From Reyranella humidisoli (GTDB lineage Bacteria > Pseudomonadota > Alphaproteobacteria > Reyranellales > Reyranellaceae): DNA of 64,000 bases. Every line of letters begins with the position of its first letter. The stretch's first letter is position 1. Below the pieces are notes generated by a model, which worked only from the letters and a program-made list of their open reading frames with translations, was not told the origin of the DNA and searched no databases. This document shows, in pieces, positions 55,803 to 64,000 of the stretch. A program made the position numbers and the translations under genes. The stretch spans positions 3,260,001 through 3,324,000 of the forward strand of contig NZ_JAHOPB010000001.1 in NCBI RefSeq assembly GCF_019039055.1. The letters run 5' to 3'.

Positions 55803-56451
55803 CGCAAGTCTCCGCATCGAGGCACAGGAAGAGGCGCGTCAGCCCGTGGCGCGCGACGGGCGGCGAGCGATGGACGATCGCGTCGTTCCCGGCCTGGACG
55901 ACGCCCTTGAACAGGCCAACGGAAAAGCGCGGCAACTCGTTCAGCGGGCCGCGATACCGTCGCTGGCCGCGCAGGGCTGCGTCGGCGCGTTCGGGCGGCA
56001 GCCACTGGGTTCCGGGGCCTCTGTAGGTCGCGTTGAGGCGGAGGCCGACATAGTCGCGATGGAAGCGCCAGCAGGCATCGTGATCGATGGCTTCGAGGCG
56101 GACGTTGACCGCTGCGCAGCGTGCGATCTGGGCGAAGCAGTCGACCAGCATCGCGATGTCGCCGATCAGCCAGTCGCGCTGCGGAGACGGGGGCAGCGCT
56201 ACCCCGTCGGCCAGCCGCTGCAGCGGCGCCGTCGCGCCCCCCGGAGCGGTGACGAACTGGCCCTCGGGCAGTTGAGAGGCGGGGAGGCCGTCGAGCCATT
56301 CCGACTGTCCTTCGGGCGCGGATCGGCGCCAGATCGCCAAGGTCTGCGCGCCCGTGGCGATTTGCGCGAGACAGCCCGCGGACGACGCCACGATGACGGG
56401 ACCGGATGGATGGGCAGCCTCCTGTCTCAGGGCTACGGCCGAATACCTCAC
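55795..56451 (-). CDS. DUF1826 protein, likely zinc-limitation partner of the COG0523 GTPase
   Basis: A 218-residue protein of the DUF1826 family, often found beside COG0523 zinc chaperones. Conserved segments are [20 protein letters not shown] near 124-143, GTQWL near 150 and HRSPPV near 195. Several His/Cys/Asp residues could bind metal. The GTG at 56451 is preferred because GGAG lies eight bases upstream and the AT-rich dyad at 56476-56501 would otherwise be at the start. A longer TTG frame begins at 56475. Function is unknown beyond the association. Confidence 0.83.
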   Translation of the reverse strand: MRYSAVALRQEAAHPSGPVIVASSAGCLAQIATGAQTLAIWRRSAPEGQSEWLDGLPASQLPEGQFVTAPGGATAPLQRLADGVALPPSPQRDWLIGDIAMLVDCFAQIARCAAVNVRLEAIDHDACWRFHRDYVGLRLNATYRGPGTQWLPPERADAALRGQRRYRGPLNELPRFSVGLFKGVVQAGNDAIVHRSPPVARHGLTRLFLCLDAETCDD

Positions 56452-56475
56452 GCGGGCGTCTCCAGGTAAATGCAA

Positions 56476-56501
56476 CAGTATAACGTATCATGTTTATACT
56501 G
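56476..56501. promoter_or_regulatory. AT-rich dyad, candidate operator of the DUF1826-COG0523 operon
   Basis: CAGTATAA (56476-56483) and TTATACTG (56494-56501) are perfect eight-base inverted repeats with a ten-base spacer, in otherwise GC-rich DNA 25 bases before the DUF1826 start. The setting, in front of zinc-chaperone genes, suggests a Zur-type site. The match to known Zur boxes is not exact, so the regulator is inferred. Confidence 0.6.
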
Positions 56502-56530
56502 AATCTGGGGGCGCTGGCAAAGAGCCTGGA

Positions 56531-57976
56531 TCAGTCGTGGGTTTCGTGGCTCGGCGCGCTGTCGTGGCGGCTGATGTCGTTTCCGTCGTCGCGCTTAAGT
56601 TCCATGAAGACCACCGACGACAGCACCGTCATGACCCCGAGGATGAGGAAGGCCTGCTGCACGCCGTAGATCATCGTGGCCGCATGCGTGTGAAGCCCGG
56701 TCGGCACGAACAGGGCGGCGATCAGGGAGGCGCCGGCCACGCCGAAGCTGATGGCGAGCTGCTGGCCGGTGGCGGCAATGGTGCTGGCGCCGCTGGTCTG
56801 CGGGCCCGAGACGTCGGCGTAAACCAGCGTGTTCATGCTGGTGTATTGCATCGACGTGAAGAAGCCGAGCACGAAGGCCTGCAGGACGATGCGCCAGATT
56901 GGCGTCTCCGCGCCCACCTTGGCGAACGACATGATGAGCAGGCCGACCACGATCGTGTTGAACACCAGCACGTTGCGATAACCGAGGCGCGCCAGGATCG
57001 CGGGCATGAACGTCTTGAGGCCGATCGAGGCGATGGCCTGCGGCAGCACCAGAAGGCCCGACTGGATCGGTGAGAAGCCGAGGCCGACCTGGTAAAGCAG
57101 CGGAAACAGGAAGGGAATGCCGCCCAGCCCTAGCCGCGTGAAGAACCCGCCGTTCACGGCCGAGCGGAAGGTCCTGATCCTGAACAGCGCGAGATCGAGC
57201 AGCGGGAACGCCGTCAGCGAGGCCCGGATACCGTAGCCCGCGAGCAACAGGGCGGCCACGGCGAGCAGACCGAGGATCTCGCCGCGCGACAGCGAATTGT
57301 CGCCGAAGACTTCCAGCACGTAGGACAGTAGGGCGATGCCGCCGCCGAACAGGATGAGGCCGAGCACGTCGAGCGGATGGGTCTTGTCCTCGCGATAGTC
57401 GGGCAGGTAGCGCCGGATGAAGTAGAGGCCCACGATCCCGACCGGGATGTTGACGAAGAACACGACGCTCCAGTGCAGCCAATGGACGATCGCGCCGCCG
57501 GCCACGGGGCCCACCATCGGGCCGATCAGGGCCGGGATCGCAACGAAACTCATGGCGCGCACCAGGTCGGCCTTGCCGAAGGTGCGTGCGAGGGTCATGC
57601 GGCCGACCGGCATCATCATGGCCCCGCCGGCGCCCTGGACGACGCGGCAGGCAACCAGCATCTCGATGCTGGTGGAGAGGCCGCAGAGCAGGGAGCCCAC
57701 GCAGAACAGGCCGATGGCTGCGGCAAAGACGCGGCGCGTGCCGAACCGGTCGGCCATCCAGCCGCTCACCGGGATGAACACGGCGAGGCTCAGCGTGTAA
57801 CTCGCCAGCACCGACTTCACGCTGAGCGGCGTCACGTCCATGGCCTGCGCGATGGCCGGCACGGCCGTGTTCAGGATGGTCGTGTCGAGCGACTGCATGA
57901 AGAACGCCACGGCGACCAGCCACGGCAACAGGCGTTTGATACTCTCGTCCGGCGGGGCGTTCTCGGGCGTCGTCAT
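56531..57976 (-). CDS. DHA2-family MFS drug transporter (EmrB/QacA type)
   Basis: A 481-residue inner-membrane exporter with about 14 spans. MFS motifs are FMQSLDTTILNTAVPAIA near 26-43, SGWMADRFGTRRV near 72 and RVVQGAGGAMMMPVGR near 110. The proton-antiport motif C region (GPMVGPVAGGAIV near 148) is also present. It probably pumps out toxic compounds. The ATG at 57976 (MTTPENAPPD) is used; a frame open to 58018 adds an unlikely tail. No EmrA-like adaptor is adjacent. Confidence 0.92.
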   Translation of the reverse strand: MTTPENAPPDESIKRLLPWLVAVAFFMQSLDTTILNTAVPAIAQAMDVTPLSVKSVLASYTLSLAVFIPVSGWMADRFGTRRVFAAAIGLFCVGSLLCGLSTSIEMLVACRVVQGAGGAMMMPVGRMTLARTFGKADLVRAMSFVAIPALIGPMVGPVAGGAIVHWLHWSVVFFVNIPVGIVGLYFIRRYLPDYREDKTHPLDVLGLILFGGGIALLSYVLEVFGDNSLSRGEILGLLAVAALLLAGYGIRASLTAFPLLDLALFRIRTFRSAVNGGFFTRLGLGGIPFLFPLLYQVGLGFSPIQSGLLVLPQAIASIGLKTFMPAILARLGYRNVLVFNTIVVGLLIMSFAKVGAETPIWRIVLQAFVLGFFTSMQYTSMNTLVYADVSGPQTSGASTIAATGQQLAISFGVAGASLIAALFVPTGLHTHAATMIYGVQQAFLILGVMTVLSSVVFMELKRDDGNDISRHDSAPSHETHD

Positions 57977-58054
57977 GGGTTGGCGCGCAGTGTTGCCCCG
58001 GACGGGCAGCGGACGCAACGCGGCGTGTGGGCTAGGCTTCGGCAGGAGGACCGC

Positions 58055-58462
58055 ATGTCCCGTATTGTCGTTTCACTCTTCGTCGTCCTGTGGGCGGCCG
58101 GTGCGGGAGCCCAGGCACCGCCCGCGCCACAGCTCGCCAATCCCGCCTCGCTCAATTGCACGCAGCAGGGCGGCACACTCGCCATCGAACGGCGACCCGA
58201 TGGCGGCCAGTTCGGCGTCTGCGTCTTCACCGACAATTACCAGTGCGAGGAGTGGGCGCTGCTGCGCGGCGAATGCCCGAAGAACGGCCTGCGCGTGACC
58301 GGCTATGCCACGCCGGCGGGCCGCTACTGCGCCATCGCGGGCGGACGCTATTCCGTGGTGTCGGCACCCGGTGTTCTGCCCGAGCGCGGCACCTGTACGC
58401 TCCCGACGGGAAAGGCCTGCGAGGCCGATGCCTATTTCGCCGGGACCTGTCCGGAGCGGTAG
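58055..58462 (+). CDS. Secreted DUF333-type cysteine-rich protein
   Basis: A 135-residue protein with a signal peptide (IVVSLFVVLWAAGAGAQA, cleavage near 20) and an AGGAGG SD before the ATG. The DUF333 core is ANPASLNCTQQGG near 29-41 and GVCVFTDNYQCEEWALLRGEC near 54-74 in outline. Eight cysteines remain in the mature part and may form disulfides. Members are often called hemolysin-like, but no toxic activity is shown here. Probably periplasmic or secreted. Confidence 0.88.
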   Translation: MSRIVVSLFVVLWAAGAGAQAPPAPQLANPASLNCTQQGGTLAIERRPDGGQFGVCVFTDNYQCEEWALLRGECPKNGLRVTGYATPAGRYCAIAGGRYSVVSAPGVLPERGTCTLPTGKACEADAYFAGTCPER

Positions 58463-58463
58463 A

Positions 58464-58599
58464 TCACGCCAGTAGGTGCGACAGCACCGATCTCAGGTGC
58501 TTGTGGCTGTAGGGCTTGTGCATGTCTTCGAGGCTGCATGGCGAACAATGCTTCGTCCTCGACAACGAGGATGCGCCGACCGCCCGGAATGTCACTCAT
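58464..58599 (-). pseudogene. Remnant of a response-regulator receiver domain
   Basis: The ATG at 58599 starts a receiver domain with the acidic pocket (RRILVVEDEALF), but the frame then changes. In another frame the same short stretch ends with KPYSHKHLRSVLSHLLA and a stop at 58464, a typical receiver C-terminus carrying the conserved Lys-Pro. About 75 residues that should lie between, including the phosphorylated aspartate, are missing. An internal deletion with a frame shift is the simplest explanation. The remnant cannot act as a receiver. Confidence 0.75.
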
Positions 58600-58674
58600 C
58601 GGGCAATCGTAGCGCAACGCATCGCTTCCTTCCACGAAGCGGCAAGCTTCCCGCGGAGGGAGAGGCGCGTGGCC

Positions 58675-58711
58675 AAAAAAAAGCGCGGCGCCACGACGGT
58701 GGCTACCGCGC
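58675..58711 (-). terminator. Rho-independent terminator of the lipoprotein gene
   Basis: On the reverse strand a two-part stem (GCGCGG/CCGCGC outside, GCCAC/GTGGC inside, tetraloop CGTC) is followed by eight T residues (58682-58675). It begins 15 bases after the lipoprotein stop. Confidence 0.88.
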
Positions 58712-58726
58712 CTCTCACGAACCGGG

Positions 58727-58912
58727 TTAGCGGGTCGGAGTCGTATACGTCGTGGTCGTCGTCGTCGCGGCCGGGGTGTACGGATCGGACGAGACCGTGG
58801 TGGTGCGCTGCGTGGTGGTGGCGGCGGGCGCTTCGACGACGCGCTCGGTGCGGACCGAACAGCCGGCGACGACGGTGCCGACAAGGGCAACGAGAACGAT
58901 TGATTTGATCAT
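58727..58912 (-). CDS. Small lipoprotein with a Thr-rich tail
   Basis: A 61-residue protein. The signal MIKSIVLVALVGTVVAGC has a lipobox (VAGC) with the lipidated cysteine at residue 18. The mature part is rich in Thr, Val and Pro, ending in TTTTTTYTTPTR, and has no domain. The ATG at 58912 has GGAGAGG upstream; the frame further upstream to 58987 is unnecessary. It probably sits at the outer membrane. A clear terminator follows. Confidence 0.8.
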   Translation of the reverse strand: MIKSIVLVALVGTVVAGCSVRTERVVEAPAATTTQRTTTVSSDPYTPAATTTTTTYTTPTR

Positions 58913-59043
58913 GGACCTCTCCTGTACCTGCAATTGATCGCCGCCAACGGGAGCGGGGCGGGCCGGTTGCGCCCGCCGGCCTGGCACCGCTCTGCGACGG
59001 TGATGCGTTGCAGATCGGCCACAGTCGCCGCTAGGCTGTCCGT

Positions 59044-60669
59044 ATGAGCAAGAGCGAGCGACAAGACCCCAGGAGCGCCGATTTCGACGCGATCATCATC
59101 GGCGCCGGCATGTCCGGCCTGTTCCAGCTTCACCGACTGCGCGAACTCGGAATGAAGGTCCGGGTGTTCGAGGCCGGAACCGGTGTCGGCGGCACCTGGT
59201 ACTGGAACCGCTACCCCGGCGCGCGCTTCGACTCGGAGAGTTATTCCTATGGCTATTCGTTTTCCGAGGAACTCCTGGCCGAGTGGGACTGGACGGAGCA
59301 TTTCTCGCCCCAGCCCGAGACGCTGCGCTACCTGAACAAGGTCGCCGACAAGTTCGACCTGCGCCGGGACATCCAGTTCCGCAGCAAGGTCGGCGCGGCC
59401 CACTGGCACGAGGAGACGCGGAGCTGGCAGGTCACGCTCGAGGACGGCAGCGCCCACACCGCGCGCTTCCTGATCACCGCCATCGGCCCGCTCTCGGCCT
59501 TCACCATGCCGCGCATCGACGGCATCGAGTCCTTCGAGGGGCAGAGCTGCCACACCGCGCGCTGGCCGCACGAGCCGGTGAGCTTCGAGGGCAAGCGGGT
59601 CGCGGTGATCGGCACCGGTGCGACCGGCGTTCAGACCATCCAGGAAGTGGCGAAGACGGCGAAGAAGCTCACAGTGTTCCAGCGCACGCCCAACTGGTGC
59701 GCGCCGCTGCACAACGGCAAGATCGAGCCCGACGAGATGGCAGCCATTCGCGCCGACTATCCCGAGATCTTCCGGCGCTGCCAGGAGACTTTCGCGTGTT
59801 TCCTGCACACCGCCGATCCGCGTGGCACCTTCGAGGTGACGCCGGAGGAGCGCGAAGCCTTCTTCGAGAAGCTCTACGGCGAGCGCGGATTCGGCATCTG
59901 GGTCGGTAACTTCAACGACATCCTGACCAACAAGGATGCCAATGCGCTGATCTCGGACTTCGTCGCACGCAAGATCAGGAGCCGTGTGAAGGACCCGGCG
60001 ATCGCGGAGAAGCTGATTCCCAAGAACCACGGTTTTGGCACCCGTCGCGTCCCGCTCGAGACCCGCTACTTCGAGGTCTACAACCAGCCCAACGTCGAGC
60101 TGGTCGACATCAAGGAGACGCCGATCGAGCGAATCACGCCGACCGGCATCAAGACGAGCGCCGCGGACTACGAATTCGACATGATCATCTACGCCACCGG
60201 CTTCGATGCGCTCACCGGCGCGTTCGACCGCATCGACTTCCGGGGTGTCGGCGGCCGCAAGCTTAAGGACGAATGGGCAGAGGGCGCCGAGACGTTCGTC
60301 GGCATGTCGGTCGAAGGATTTCCCAACATGCTGATGCTGCTCGGACCTCACACGGCGCTGGGCAACATTCCACGCAGCATCGAATACAACGTCGAGTGGG
60401 TGACCGACCTGCTGCGGTTCATGCGCGATCGCGGCCTGACCCGCATCGACGCCCGGTCCGAAGGGGTGGAGGCCTGGATGAAGACGGTCCAGGAGGCCTC
60501 GGTCGGCTTGCTGTCCAACGAGGTCAACTCTTGGTTCACCGGCATCAACACCAACGTCGAGGGCAAGCAGACGCGGCGCATCTCCCGATACAGCGGCAGC
60601 GCCCCGGCCTATCGCGCCCGCTGCGACGAGGTCGCGGCTCAGCAGTACCGGGAGATGGATTTGAGCTGA
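59044..60669 (+). CDS. Baeyer-Villiger-type flavin monooxygenase
   Basis: A 541-residue FAD- and NADPH-dependent monooxygenase that inserts oxygen next to a ketone. FAD binding is GAGMSGLF near 21-28 and GTWYWNRYPGARFD near 55-68. The Baeyer-Villiger fingerprint F-x-G-x3-H-x3-W-P is exact in FEGQSCHTARWP near 160-171. NADPH binding is GTGATGVQ near 190. It resembles cyclohexanone and phenylacetone monooxygenases. The ketone substrate is not predictable. No catabolic partner such as an esterase or lactonase is adjacent. Confidence 0.94.
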   Translation: MSKSERQDPRSADFDAIIIGAGMSGLFQLHRLRELGMKVRVFEAGTGVGGTWYWNRYPGARFDSESYSYGYSFSEELLAEWDWTEHFSPQPETLRYLNKVADKFDLRRDIQFRSKVGAAHWHEETRSWQVTLEDGSAHTARFLITAIGPLSAFTMPRIDGIESFEGQSCHTARWPHEPVSFEGKRVAVIGTGATGVQTIQEVAKTAKKLTVFQRTPNWCAPLHNGKIEPDEMAAIRADYPEIFRRCQETFACFLHTADPRGTFEVTPEEREAFFEKLYGERGFGIWVGNFNDILTNKDANALISDFVARKIRSRVKDPAIAEKLIPKNHGFGTRRVPLETRYFEVYNQPNVELVDIKETPIERITPTGIKTSAADYEFDMIIYATGFDALTGAFDRIDFRGVGGRKLKDEWAEGAETFVGMSVEGFPNMLMLLGPHTALGNIPRSIEYNVEWVTDLLRFMRDRGLTRIDARSEGVEAWMKTVQEASVGLLSNEVNSWFTGINTNVEGKQTRRISRYSGSAPAYRARCDEVAAQQYREMDLS

Positions 60670-60775
60670 TCGGATCGGCAGGTGTCTCTGCGGAGCCTCC
60701 CTTCAACGCGAAGATAGTGTAGATTGGGGGGAGGCCTGATTCGACTGACGACGGGCTCACGGAAGGATTGAGATC

Positions 60776-63046
60776 GTGAACGCACTTCGCTCGCTCGTTT
60801 TAGCCGTTGCGCTTGCTCTCGGCATCGTCGCCCAGGCGGGGGCACAGACGGCGGAAGCGCCTCCCGCGGGCCTCTCCCGGCAGCAGTTTGATTCGCTGGT
60901 CGATGCCATCAGCAACTCCGTGTCCGAGAAGTTGAAGGCCGAGGGGGCGGTGGTGCCGTCTGCCACGCCCGCGGCGCCGGCCCCGGCGGCATCCGACTCC
61001 AAGTCCAAGTCCAAGGCGCCGCCGCCGCCCAAGATCGTCCATGTCGAGCCCAAGGCAGGGCCCGATCCGTTCGTCGCCTTCATCCACGGCGCCGAGAAGG
61101 TCTTTGTTGCGCTGCCCGTCGCGGGCGCACAGATTGCCCTCATTCCGACCCTGCTCGATCAGCGCGCGCAGGGCGGACGGGGATCTTCGACGTTCCTGCT
61201 GCTGCTCTGTGCGGTCGCTGTCGTTGCCGTAGCGGCCGAAGGAATCCTGCGTCTTTTGTTGCATGGCTTGAGGGCTAGGCTGGCGGCGAATGCCGGTCCC
61301 GAGGGGGGCGTGCGGTCCATCGGCTTTCTGGCGGGCCTCGCGGTTCTCGACGGGCTGGGCGTCCTGGCCGTCTGGTTGATCTGCAATGCCGCCACCGGGG
61401 CGTGGTTCAATGGCACGACTGGACAGGACAAGCTTGCCGCGGCCGTCCTGGCCGGCATTTTCGCCTGGCGTCTTTATGTACTGCTGTTCCGGGTCGTGCT
61501 GCAGCCTGAACTGCCGGCGGCCCGCCTGTGCGCCGCCGGAAACCACGAGGCCCGGACCCTGTATCTGCGGATCTCCGCGGTGATGCTCGTCATCGTCCTG
61601 ATGCGTATCCTGGCGCAGGTCCTGGCGGCGATCGGCACGCCGCCCGATGCGATGGCCAGCTTCCAGGTGGTCGGTGCCATGATCTATCTCGCGGCCTTCC
61701 TGTGGCTCGCCTACCGGTCGCGCCTCGCCGCGCAGCAGTGGTTCGGCGGGCTGGGAGAGATGGCGCCGGTGATCGGGGTGGTCGGGCGTAAGTGGATTCC
61801 GATCGCACCGCTGTTCTTCGTCGCGCTCGGCGGCACGCTGATCTACGGCGCGGTCTCTGGCTACAGGTATGTCGGCTCCGCGATGGTCCTGACGCTCAAT
61901 CTCGTGATCGGCGTGCTGATCTTCGAGACGCTGATGCAGGCCTTCGTGCGCCGCCTCGATTCGCAGCTCGAGGGCAAGACACCGGCTGGCAGTACGCCCA
62001 AGCTTCCCGACGTCGTGGCGCGTTGTATCCGCGTAGCCGTGCTGATCGGCGTGGCCGTGGTGATCGCCGAAAGCTGGGTGGTGCAGGTCCTCGGGCTGGT
62101 GAACGACAGCGAGTGGGCGCAGCTCACGAGTTCCTCCCGCACCGCCGGGGTCACTCTGTTCGTTGCCTTCGTCGCCTGGGAGCTCTTCAAGTACATGACC
62201 GAGCCCTATATGGGCACGAAGAACAAGGATGCCGCCCAGGCGATCGCTGATGGCGATGCCAACGCGGCGCCGGCGTCGCGGCTCAGCACCATGATGCCGC
62301 TGATGCGGCGCACGGCGGCGGTGCTGATCATCCTCGTGGCCGTCATGGTCGCATTGCAGGATTTCGGCATCAACATCACGCCCCTGATCGCCGGCGCCTC
62401 GGTGTTCGGCATCGCGATCTCCTTCGGCAGCCAGACGCTGGTGAAGGACATCGTGTCGGGCCTGTTCTATCTCTCCGACGACGCCTTCCGGGTCGGCGAA
62501 TACATCGACTGCGGCAAGGCCAAGGGCACGGTCGAGGGCTTCACGCTGCGCTCGATCAAGCTGCGTCACCAGAACGGGCAGGTGCATACGATCCCGTTCG
62601 GCCAGCTCGGGCAGATCACCAATTTCAGCCGCGACTGGATCACGGTGAAATTCAACCTGCGCTTCGCCCGCGACACCGACATCGAGAAGCTGCGCAAGGC
62701 ATCTAAGAAGATCGGCGCCGACATGATGGAAATGCCGGCGATCGCCGACCAGATCCTGGCACCCTTCAAGATGCAGGGCGTCGCCGACATTGCCGGCAAC
62801 GCCCTGGTGGTGCGCTTCAAGTTCACGGCCCGGCCGGGCAACCCGGCGGCCATCCAGCGCGAGGCTCTGAAGCGGATGTTCAGCACCTTCCCGGCGATGG
62901 GATTCGAGTTCGCCACGGAAGGCGCCAACGTCGTGGTCCACACCGGACCTGCCGCCGCCAACGATCCGGCGACGGATGGGCATCCCGTGCCGGGGGCGCC
63001 CGCCCCGCCGCCTCAGCCGGCGACGATCCCGGCGGCCGCCACCTAG
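60776..63046 (+). CDS. Large MscS-family mechanosensitive channel
   Basis: A 756-residue channel with a GTG start and a signal peptide-like N-terminus (LVLAVALALGIVAQAGA, to about 23). A Ser/Lys/Pro-rich periplasmic part (about 25-85) leads to many hydrophobic spans (about 110-540). The MscS core includes GASVFGIAISFGSQTLVKDI near 540-560 in outline, DCGKAKGTVEGFTLRS near 580 and IPFGQLGQITNFSRDW near 605. It relieves turgor on osmotic downshock, and the long N-terminus suggests a MscK/YbdG-like form. The Pro-rich C-terminal tail is unusual. Confidence 0.94.
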   Translation: MNALRSLVLAVALALGIVAQAGAQTAEAPPAGLSRQQFDSLVDAISNSVSEKLKAEGAVVPSATPAAPAPAASDSKSKSKAPPPPKIVHVEPKAGPDPFVAFIHGAEKVFVALPVAGAQIALIPTLLDQRAQGGRGSSTFLLLLCAVAVVAVAAEGILRLLLHGLRARLAANAGPEGGVRSIGFLAGLAVLDGLGVLAVWLICNAATGAWFNGTTGQDKLAAAVLAGIFAWRLYVLLFRVVLQPELPAARLCAAGNHEARTLYLRISAVMLVIVLMRILAQVLAAIGTPPDAMASFQVVGAMIYLAAFLWLAYRSRLAAQQWFGGLGEMAPVIGVVGRKWIPIAPLFFVALGGTLIYGAVSGYRYVGSAMVLTLNLVIGVLIFETLMQAFVRRLDSQLEGKTPAGSTPKLPDVVARCIRVAVLIGVAVVIAESWVVQVLGLVNDSEWAQLTSSSRTAGVTLFVAFVAWELFKYMTEPYMGTKNKDAAQAIADGDANAAPASRLSTMMPLMRRTAAVLIILVAVMVALQDFGINITPLIAGASVFGIAISFGSQTLVKDIVSGLFYLSDDAFRVGEYIDCGKAKGTVEGFTLRSIKLRHQNGQVHTIPFGQLGQITNFSRDWITVKFNLRFARDTDIEKLRKASKKIGADMMEMPAIADQILAPFKMQGVADIAGNALVVRFKFTARPGNPAAIQREALKRMFSTFPAMGFEFATEGANVVVHTGPAAANDPATDGHPVPGAPAPPPQPATIPAAAT

Positions 63047-63130
63047 TCGCGAATTCGTCATTGCTGGCCAGTTGCAACGGCCAGCCCGATTGTGCAAAAG
63101 CGCCTCCCGACCCATGGGAGGAGCTTCCTG

Positions 63131-63697
63131 ATGACGACAGAGCCGCATTCCGAGACTGTTCGCGATCCCCGGAAGCTGCGACCGATCCCGCGCTTCATCT
63201 TCGCCTCCCGCTGGTTGCAGCTTCCGCTCTATCTCGGCCTGATCGTGGCTCAGGTCGTCTACGTGTTCCTGTTCCTGAAGGAATTGCTCCATCTCGTCAT
63301 GGAGAGCCCGAGCGTGACCGAACTGCAGGCCATGCTGATCGTCCTGGGCCTGATCGACGTGGTGATGATCTCGAACCTGCTGATCATGGTGATCGTGGGT
63401 GGCTACGAGACCTTCGTGTCCCGCATGGAACTCAACCGCCATCCCGACCAGCCGGAGTGGCTGAGCCACGTCAACGCCAGCGTGCTGAAAATCAAGCTCG
63501 CCATGGCGATCATCGGTATTTCGTCGATCCATCTGCTCCGGACCTTCATCGAGGCCGGAACCCTGGGCAAGCCGAACGCCACCTACACCGAAGCCGCGAT
63601 CATGTGGCAGTCGATCATTCACGCCCTGTTCATCCTGTCGGCGGTAGGCATCGCCTTCGTCGACCGACTTTCGCAGCCGCCCGCGAACCATCGCTGA
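63131..63697 (+). CDS. YqhA/UPF0114-family membrane protein
   Basis: A 188-residue inner-membrane protein with four spans. Features are FIFASRWLQLPLYLGL near 23, VVMISNLLIMVIVGGYETFV near 79-98, LKIKLAMAIIGISSIHLLRTF near 119-139 in outline, and a last span near 160. An SD (GGGAGGAG) lies before the ATG at 63131. An upstream frame to 63092 is not needed. Function of the family is not established. It follows the MscS gene by 84 bases. Confidence 0.9.
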   Translation: MTTEPHSETVRDPRKLRPIPRFIFASRWLQLPLYLGLIVAQVVYVFLFLKELLHLVMESPSVTELQAMLIVLGLIDVVMISNLLIMVIVGGYETFVSRMELNRHPDQPEWLSHVNASVLKIKLAMAIIGISSIHLLRTFIEAGTLGKPNATYTEAAIMWQSIIHALFILSAVGIAFVDRLSQPPANHR

Positions 63698-63763
63698 GGG
63701 AAGTGCCGCTGCGTCATTCGACATGCCGAGCCCTGGCGAAACTTGCGGCGAGGGCCCGCTGAG

Positions 63764-63940
63764 ATGCGGGATCTCGTCATCGGCATGGTCGCTGTCGTGA
63801 TCGTGATCGTCGGGATCTTTTTCCTGGCGGCCGTTATGCAGCGCGGCCAGTACCAACCTCCCTCCAGGGGGCCGTACCTCCCGGAATGCGCGCAGGGAAA
63901 CTCCCGGGCCGACCCGCGCGACTGCGAACCCCAGCAGTAG
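63764..63940 (+). CDS. Small single-span membrane protein, unknown
   Basis: A 58-residue ORF with an ATG start and one strong hydrophobic segment (LVIGMVAVVIVIVGIFFLAA, residues 4-23), followed by a polar tail with two cysteines (PECAQGN, RDCEPQQ). It follows the YqhA-like gene by 66 bases in the same direction. No family was recognised. Confidence 0.6.
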   Translation: MRDLVIGMVAVVIVIVGIFFLAAVMQRGQYQPPSRGPYLPECAQGNSRADPRDCEPQQ

Positions 63941-63949
63941 ACGAGCGCA

Positions 63950-64000
63950 TCACCGCGTCGGGGCGGCGTAACGCTCCACGACGCTGGGAATGCGCGTCGT
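63950..64000 (-). CDS. C-terminal end of a reverse-strand gene cut by the window edge
   Basis: The reverse strand from the window edge reads TTRIPSVVERYAAPTR and then TGA at 63950. The clean frame next to a forward gene's end suggests a converging gene whose start lies beyond 64000. Nothing can be said about function. Confidence 0.35.
   Translation of the reverse strand, partial: TTRIPSVVERYAAPTR

Noticed and set aside
60800..63856. Reverse-strand open frame of 1018 codons opposite the MscS gene
   Set aside because: It is antisense to a strongly recognisable channel and has a His/Arg/Gln/Asp-biased composition.

Overview
The window is chromosomal DNA from a GC-rich bacterium, almost certainly an alphaproteobacterium. 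The evidence is a HemA-type 5-aminolevulinate synthase, an ECF sigma / ChrR-like pair, many amino-acid and peptide ABC transporters, frequent ATGA/GTGA overlaps and occasional TTG starts. The gene mix would fit a Reyranella-like or other Rhodospirillales-related soil or water heterotroph, but that genus-level guess rests on general resemblance only. No phage, transposase, integrase, CRISPR array or rRNA was seen.

Layout. 1-7.1 kb: start of a divergent dehydrogenase-like gene, M20 peptidase, ECF sigma and ChrR-like regulator, a carboxymuconolactone-decarboxylase-family gene behind a hairpin that covers its ribosome binding site, an interspersed inverted repeat, an M81 (MlrC-like) peptidase coupled to a TauD-like dioxygenase, and a redoxin/2OG-oxygenase fusion. 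7.2-16.0 kb: the accessory region. It holds two small membrane proteins, two paralogous SGNH hydrolases, two divergent paralogous GSCFA-TPR proteins, a CMP-sugar synthetase-like gene coupled to a TPR-glycosyltransferase in visibly lower-GC DNA, and short unknown genes. A tRNA-Val(CAC) gene borders it, with its 3' end facing the region. 16.1-21.3 kb: Gph-like phosphatase, glmU, glmS and a seven-EF-hand secreted protein. 21.6-27.8 kb: a complete branched-chain-amino-acid-type ABC transporter with two near-duplicate Tat-type binding proteins. 27.8-33.3 kb: a small EF-hand protein, glutathione reductase, class II DAHP synthase, a nicotinate-phosphoribosyltransferase-like gene and a glutathione transferase.

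33.3-38.1 kb: MFS transporter, hemA, a class III aminotransferase with a small membrane protein. 38.3-44.0 kb: a complete dipeptide-type ABC transporter, followed by a low-GC orphan gene. 45.0-52.6 kb: an M20 amidohydrolase, a DUF6671 protein, a palindromic repeat, a reverse-strand peptide-type ABC importer without ATPases but with an AstE/AspA/DoeB-like deacylase, and pyrE. 52.7-64 kb: TRIC-like channel, DUF1345, TspO, a DUF1826/COG0523 metallochaperone pair behind an AT-rich operator-like dyad, an EmrB-like MFS pump, a DUF333 protein, a decayed response-regulator remnant, a lipoprotein, a Baeyer-Villiger-type monooxygenase, a large MscS channel and a YqhA-like membrane protein.

How the genes fit together. 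Much of the window is uptake and breakdown of amides, peptides and amino acids: three ABC importers, M20/M81 hydrolases, aminotransferase and deacylase. Amino-sugar precursor synthesis (glmU-glmS) sits next to the accessory glycan-like cluster, which is the best candidate for an undescribed system. Its likely role, modification of a surface glycan by paired GSCFA and SGNH esterase-type proteins, is inference from family membership and clustering.
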